Below, in pieces: positions 61,999 to 64,000 of a stretch of DNA of 64,000 bases. Within the stretch, counting starts at the first letter, position 1. Each line of letters opens with the position of its first letter. The DNA comes from Bacteroidia bacterium (GTDB lineage Bacteria; Bacteroidota; Bacteroidia; Bacteroidales; Paludibacteraceae), in NCBI GenBank assembly GCA_009930305.1, contig RZYM01000001.1:186001-250000 (forward strand), read 5' to 3'. A program made the position numbers and the translations under genes. The notes under the pieces were generated by a model. The model saw only the letters and a list, made by a program, of their open reading frames with translations, was not told the origin of the DNA and made no database searches.

Positions 61999-62496
61999 TT
62001 ATTTGTTTTTTCTGAACGAATAATATTTTTGCGTGAAATAGCTAAATAGGGTAGTGAAAACCGTTGTTATCATCTTTGCCGGGGTTGCCCAAATATTAAG
62101 AACCTCGCAACATAGCTTTAGTCCAAAATAACTGATTAAAAAATTACTTGCCAAAATAAAAGCGTATCTTTTTATTTGTTGGTTTGTCTTAATATTTGAT
62201 TTAGTAAATGTAACATATTTTGAGAGGCAAAAGCCTATGAAAGATGTTATTGGAGTTATAATAATTAAGCTGGCGATATGGGGCGAAAATGCAATAAAAT
62301 CTAAGTCAACAATTTGTTTCTGAATTACATAATTGTATATCAAGAAATATAAAACCCAATCTGATAAGGTATTAATCGTCCCGCATGCCAAGTAATTGTA
62401 TACTTCTTTTGGCATCCATCTCTGAAAAACAGGGAAGAAGAAGTCTAAAATCTTTATTAAGAGGGAATGTATGAATTTACCGCAGCGGTTTATCAT
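61999..62496 (-). CDS. GtrA family membrane protein
   Basis: A 165-residue protein with four membrane helices after an N-terminal amphipathic segment. The GtrA signature is YNYLACGTINTLSDWVLYFLIYNYV near residues 33-57 (F/Y-x-x-x-G-x-x-N/T) and a helix with SFIGFCLSKYVTFTKSN; the end YFTQKYYSFRKNK is typical. Members flip lipid-linked glucose or related sugars. First gene of the minus-strand operon; its ATG at 62496 is 14 bases downstream of the edge of the palindromic promoter. Confidence 0.88.
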   Translation of the reverse strand: MINRCGKFIHSLLIKILDFFFPVFQRWMPKEVYNYLACGTINTLSDWVLYFLIYNYVIQKQIVDLDFIAFSPHIASLIIITPITSFIGFCLSKYVTFTKSNIKTNQQIKRYAFILASNFLISYFGLKLCCEVLNIWATPAKMITTVFTTLFSYFTQKYYSFRKNK

Positions 62497-62509
62497 AGCT
62501 GTCGATGGT

Positions 62510-62537
62510 TTTGTTTATCTTTGCAAAGATAAACAAA
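62510..62537. promoter_or_regulatory. Perfect 28-bp palindrome with divergent -7 elements
   Basis: Positions 62510-62537 read the same on both strands (TTTGTTTATCTTTG followed by its reverse complement). TATCTTTG, a -7 element, occurs on the plus strand at 62516-62523 and on the minus strand at 62524-62531, abutting head to head. The two divergent operons (rsmA on plus, gtrA-aglD-porX-ldcA on minus) both start within 15 bases or so of it. A DNA-binding dimer could also use the palindrome. Confidence 0.8.
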
Positions 62538-62545
62538 TTATACGA

Positions 62546-63319
62546 ATGACATACGTAAAACCGAAAAAGCACTTAGGACAACATTTCCTTACGGATATGA
62601 GTATCTCAAAGCGCATTGCAGAGACAATTACGACGGATAAATATGTTCATGTTTTAGAAATAGGTCCTGGAACAGGAGTACTTACTCAATTTCTATTACA
62701 AGATCCTAATATTGACTTACAAGTAATAGAATTGGACATAGAATCAGTAGATTATTTAAAGGAGAATTTTCTCGCTTTAAAGGGTCGTATTATTTTTGAT
62801 GATTTCTTAAAATATGACTTGTCTAAACTTTTTAATGGCGAGTCATTTATGTTAATTGGCAATTACCCATATAATATTTCGAGTCAAATTTTCTTCAAAG
62901 CCTTAGATAATAAGGACCGTGTGCCTTTTATTAGTGGTATGTTGCAAAAAGAGGTAGCAGAACGTTTAGCATCAAAACCGGGTAAGAAAGCATATGGTAT
63001 ACTGAGCGTTCTTTTGCAAGCTTATTATGATATAGAATACTTGTTTACTGTTCCTCCATGCGTTTTTAATCCACCGCCAAAGGTCGATTCTGCAGTTATA
63101 AGTATGAAGCGAAATAATGTGCAGAAACTTGATTGTGATGAGGCCTTATTTAAAACAGTTATTAAAACGTCATTTAATCAAAGACGTAAAACATTGCGCA
63201 ACTCTCTTAAGTCACTATTCCCTTCTGATTTCGTAGCTGATAATGAGATTTTTAATCAGCGTCCAGAGCAATTGAGTGTGGCTGAGTTTGTTCAGCTTAC
63301 AAATATGCTAAGTGTATAA
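62546..63319 (+). CDS. rsmA: 16S rRNA dimethyladenosine transferase RsmA (KsgA)
   Basis: Dimethylates A1518 and A1519 of 16S rRNA. The 257-residue protein starts MTYVKPKKHLGQHFLTDMS at the ATG at 62546; the frame is open from 62471, but that part precedes the promoter. SAM motif I is VLEIGPGTGVLTQFLL, motif IV is LIGNYPYNISSQIFFK (NxPY), and the C-terminal helical domain has PPCVFNPPPKVDSAVISM and FNQRRKTLRNSLKSLFP. Complete. Resistance to kasugamycin is the classical loss phenotype. Confidence 0.96.
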   Translation: MTYVKPKKHLGQHFLTDMSISKRIAETITTDKYVHVLEIGPGTGVLTQFLLQDPNIDLQVIELDIESVDYLKENFLALKGRIIFDDFLKYDLSKLFNGESFMLIGNYPYNISSQIFFKALDNKDRVPFISGMLQKEVAERLASKPGKKAYGILSVLLQAYYDIEYLFTVPPCVFNPPPKVDSAVISMKRNNVQKLDCDEALFKTVIKTSFNQRRKTLRNSLKSLFPSDFVADNEIFNQRPEQLSVAEFVQLTNMLSV

Positions 63320-63337
63320 GGGGGAAAATCATTTCTT

Positions 63338-64000
63338 TTAATTTCCTATCTCCGAAATAAATTTGATACGTATCAATCTTATTTCTTCTTCTGTATAATC
63401 GCCGCCTAATTTAGTCATAGCAGCATCAATATCATCAGTTTGAGATTCGCGGAAGTATTCAAATATTTCCTCAGCCTTATCAGGATCCATAACATCATCA
63501 ATAAAATAGTCAATATTGATTTTTGTGCCTGAGTATATGATGGCTTCAATTTCGTCAAGTAATTCAGAAAAATCAAGTCCTTTAGATACTGCAATATCTT
63601 CCAAACTGATTTTTCTATCAACAGCCTGGATAATGAATACCTTCATTTTCGATTTGTTAGGCACAGTACGTACGCGCAAATCTTCAGGACGTTCTATTTC
63701 ATTCTCTTTTACATGTTGCTGTATAAGCTTTAAGAATTCATCACCATAACGTTTTGCCTTACCTGCACCTACGCCTGGAATATTTTGCAACTCATCCATG
63801 TTAACAGGGTAAGTTGTGGCCATTGATTCTAGTGATGGGTCTTGGAATATTACAAAAGGAGGAACACCTAATTGTTTAGACATTTTTTTGCGCAAATCTT
63901 TTAGCATTACAAATAATGTTTCATCTGCTGCGCAAGATCCGCCTCTCCTTACTGGTACATCATCTTCTTCCTCATCAAATTCATTATCTTTTGTAATTTT
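63338..64000 (-). CDS. recQ: RecQ helicase, C-terminal part (start outside window)
   Basis: I extended this minus-strand frame to the window edge: 220 residues without an internal stop, N-terminus missing. It begins with an acidic linker (DNEFDEEEDD), then LRKKMSKQLGVPPFVIFQDPSLESMA and LQNIPGVGAGKAKRYGDEFLKLI (in part), which form the HRDC domain of RecQ. The last ~100 residues (ISLEDIAVSKGLDFSELLDEIEAIIYSGTKINIDYFIDDVMD in part) are a helical extension present in Bacteroidetes RecQ. The ATG at 63907 is internal, not a start. The helicase core is beyond the edge. Confidence 0.92.
   Translation of the reverse strand, partial: KITKDNEFDEEEDDVPVRRGGSCAADETLFVMLKDLRKKMSKQLGVPPFVIFQDPSLESMATTYPVNMDELQNIPGVGAGKAKRYGDEFLKLIQQHVKENEIERPEDLRVRTVPNKSKMKVFIIQAVDRKISLEDIAVSKGLDFSELLDEIEAIIYSGTKINIDYFIDDVMDPDKAEEIFEYFRESQTDDIDAAMTKLGGDYTEEEIRLIRIKFISEIGN

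Noticed and set aside
62471-62545. Upstream extension of RsmA
   Set aside because: It would be translated from before the -7 element at 62516-62523 and adds residues not found in the family.

Overview
The window is a chromosomal segment of a low-GC Bacteroidetes bacterium, most probably of the order Bacteroidales. This rests on the gene families (RprX/RprY, PorX with a PglZ domain, DUF4294, DUF4254, an archaeal-type ProS, an RRM protein), on repeated TAnnTTTG promoter -7 elements with few Shine-Dalgarno sites, and on Bacteroidales gene orders such as ybeY-mnmG-apt-uvrC-dtd-deoC and purH-mreBCD-mrdA-rodA. I saw no rRNA, tRNA, insertion sequence or CRISPR array.

Layout. 1-792: the 5' part of a large secreted surface protein on the minus strand, open at the window edge. 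1,400-7,600: a housekeeping run (ybeY, mnmG, apt, uvrC, dtd, deoC) with two adjacent parS-like palindromes between mnmG and apt. 7,636-10,509: an orphan one-component sensor-regulator. 10,569-15,204: ychF, a coiled-coil membrane protein, hemW, a VanZ-like protein and dprA. 15,205-15,828: a long AT-rich gap holding the first copy of a dispersed ~120-bp element with a micro-ORF; then nadA. 16,754-19,503: a two-gene outer-membrane pair, one a helix-hairpin-helix/beta-barrel protein. 19,569-21,697: a DUF4294 protein and proS.

21,698-30,880 is a surface-polysaccharide operon (flippase, EpsG-type polymerase, four glycosyltransferases, WecB, Glf and an SDR epimerase). Its base composition changes abruptly inside the flippase gene, which looks like a recombination junction. 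30,960-37,692 has a conserved small membrane protein, an RNA methyltransferase, rprX-rprY, a PorE-like OmpA/propeller lipoprotein and thyA. The second copy of the dispersed element lies between thyA and folA. 38,431-45,748 has purH and the rod-shape operon mreBCD-mrdA-rodA. 45,852-46,097 is a small RRM protein. 46,148-52,643 has a long-chain prenyl diphosphate synthase and an LPS-related group (two glycosyltransferases, an O-antigen-ligase-like protein, a heptosyltransferase family protein, DUF4254, LOG family). gyrB, ddl and a short-chain prenyl synthase follow. 57,574-62,496 is a minus-strand operon (GtrA, AglD-like, porX, LD-carboxypeptidase, CPBP protease). It is read divergently from rsmA out of a perfect 28-bp palindrome that carries a -7 element on each strand. 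The window ends in the C-terminal part of recQ.

Taken together, PorX, the PorE-like lipoprotein, a Wzx/Wzy-type locus and an O-antigen ligase suggest a type IX secretion system that delivers proteins to an LPS-anchored surface (inference). The least explained observations are the duplicated micro-ORF element, the palindromic divergent promoter, the chimeric flippase and the helix-hairpin-helix outer-membrane pair.
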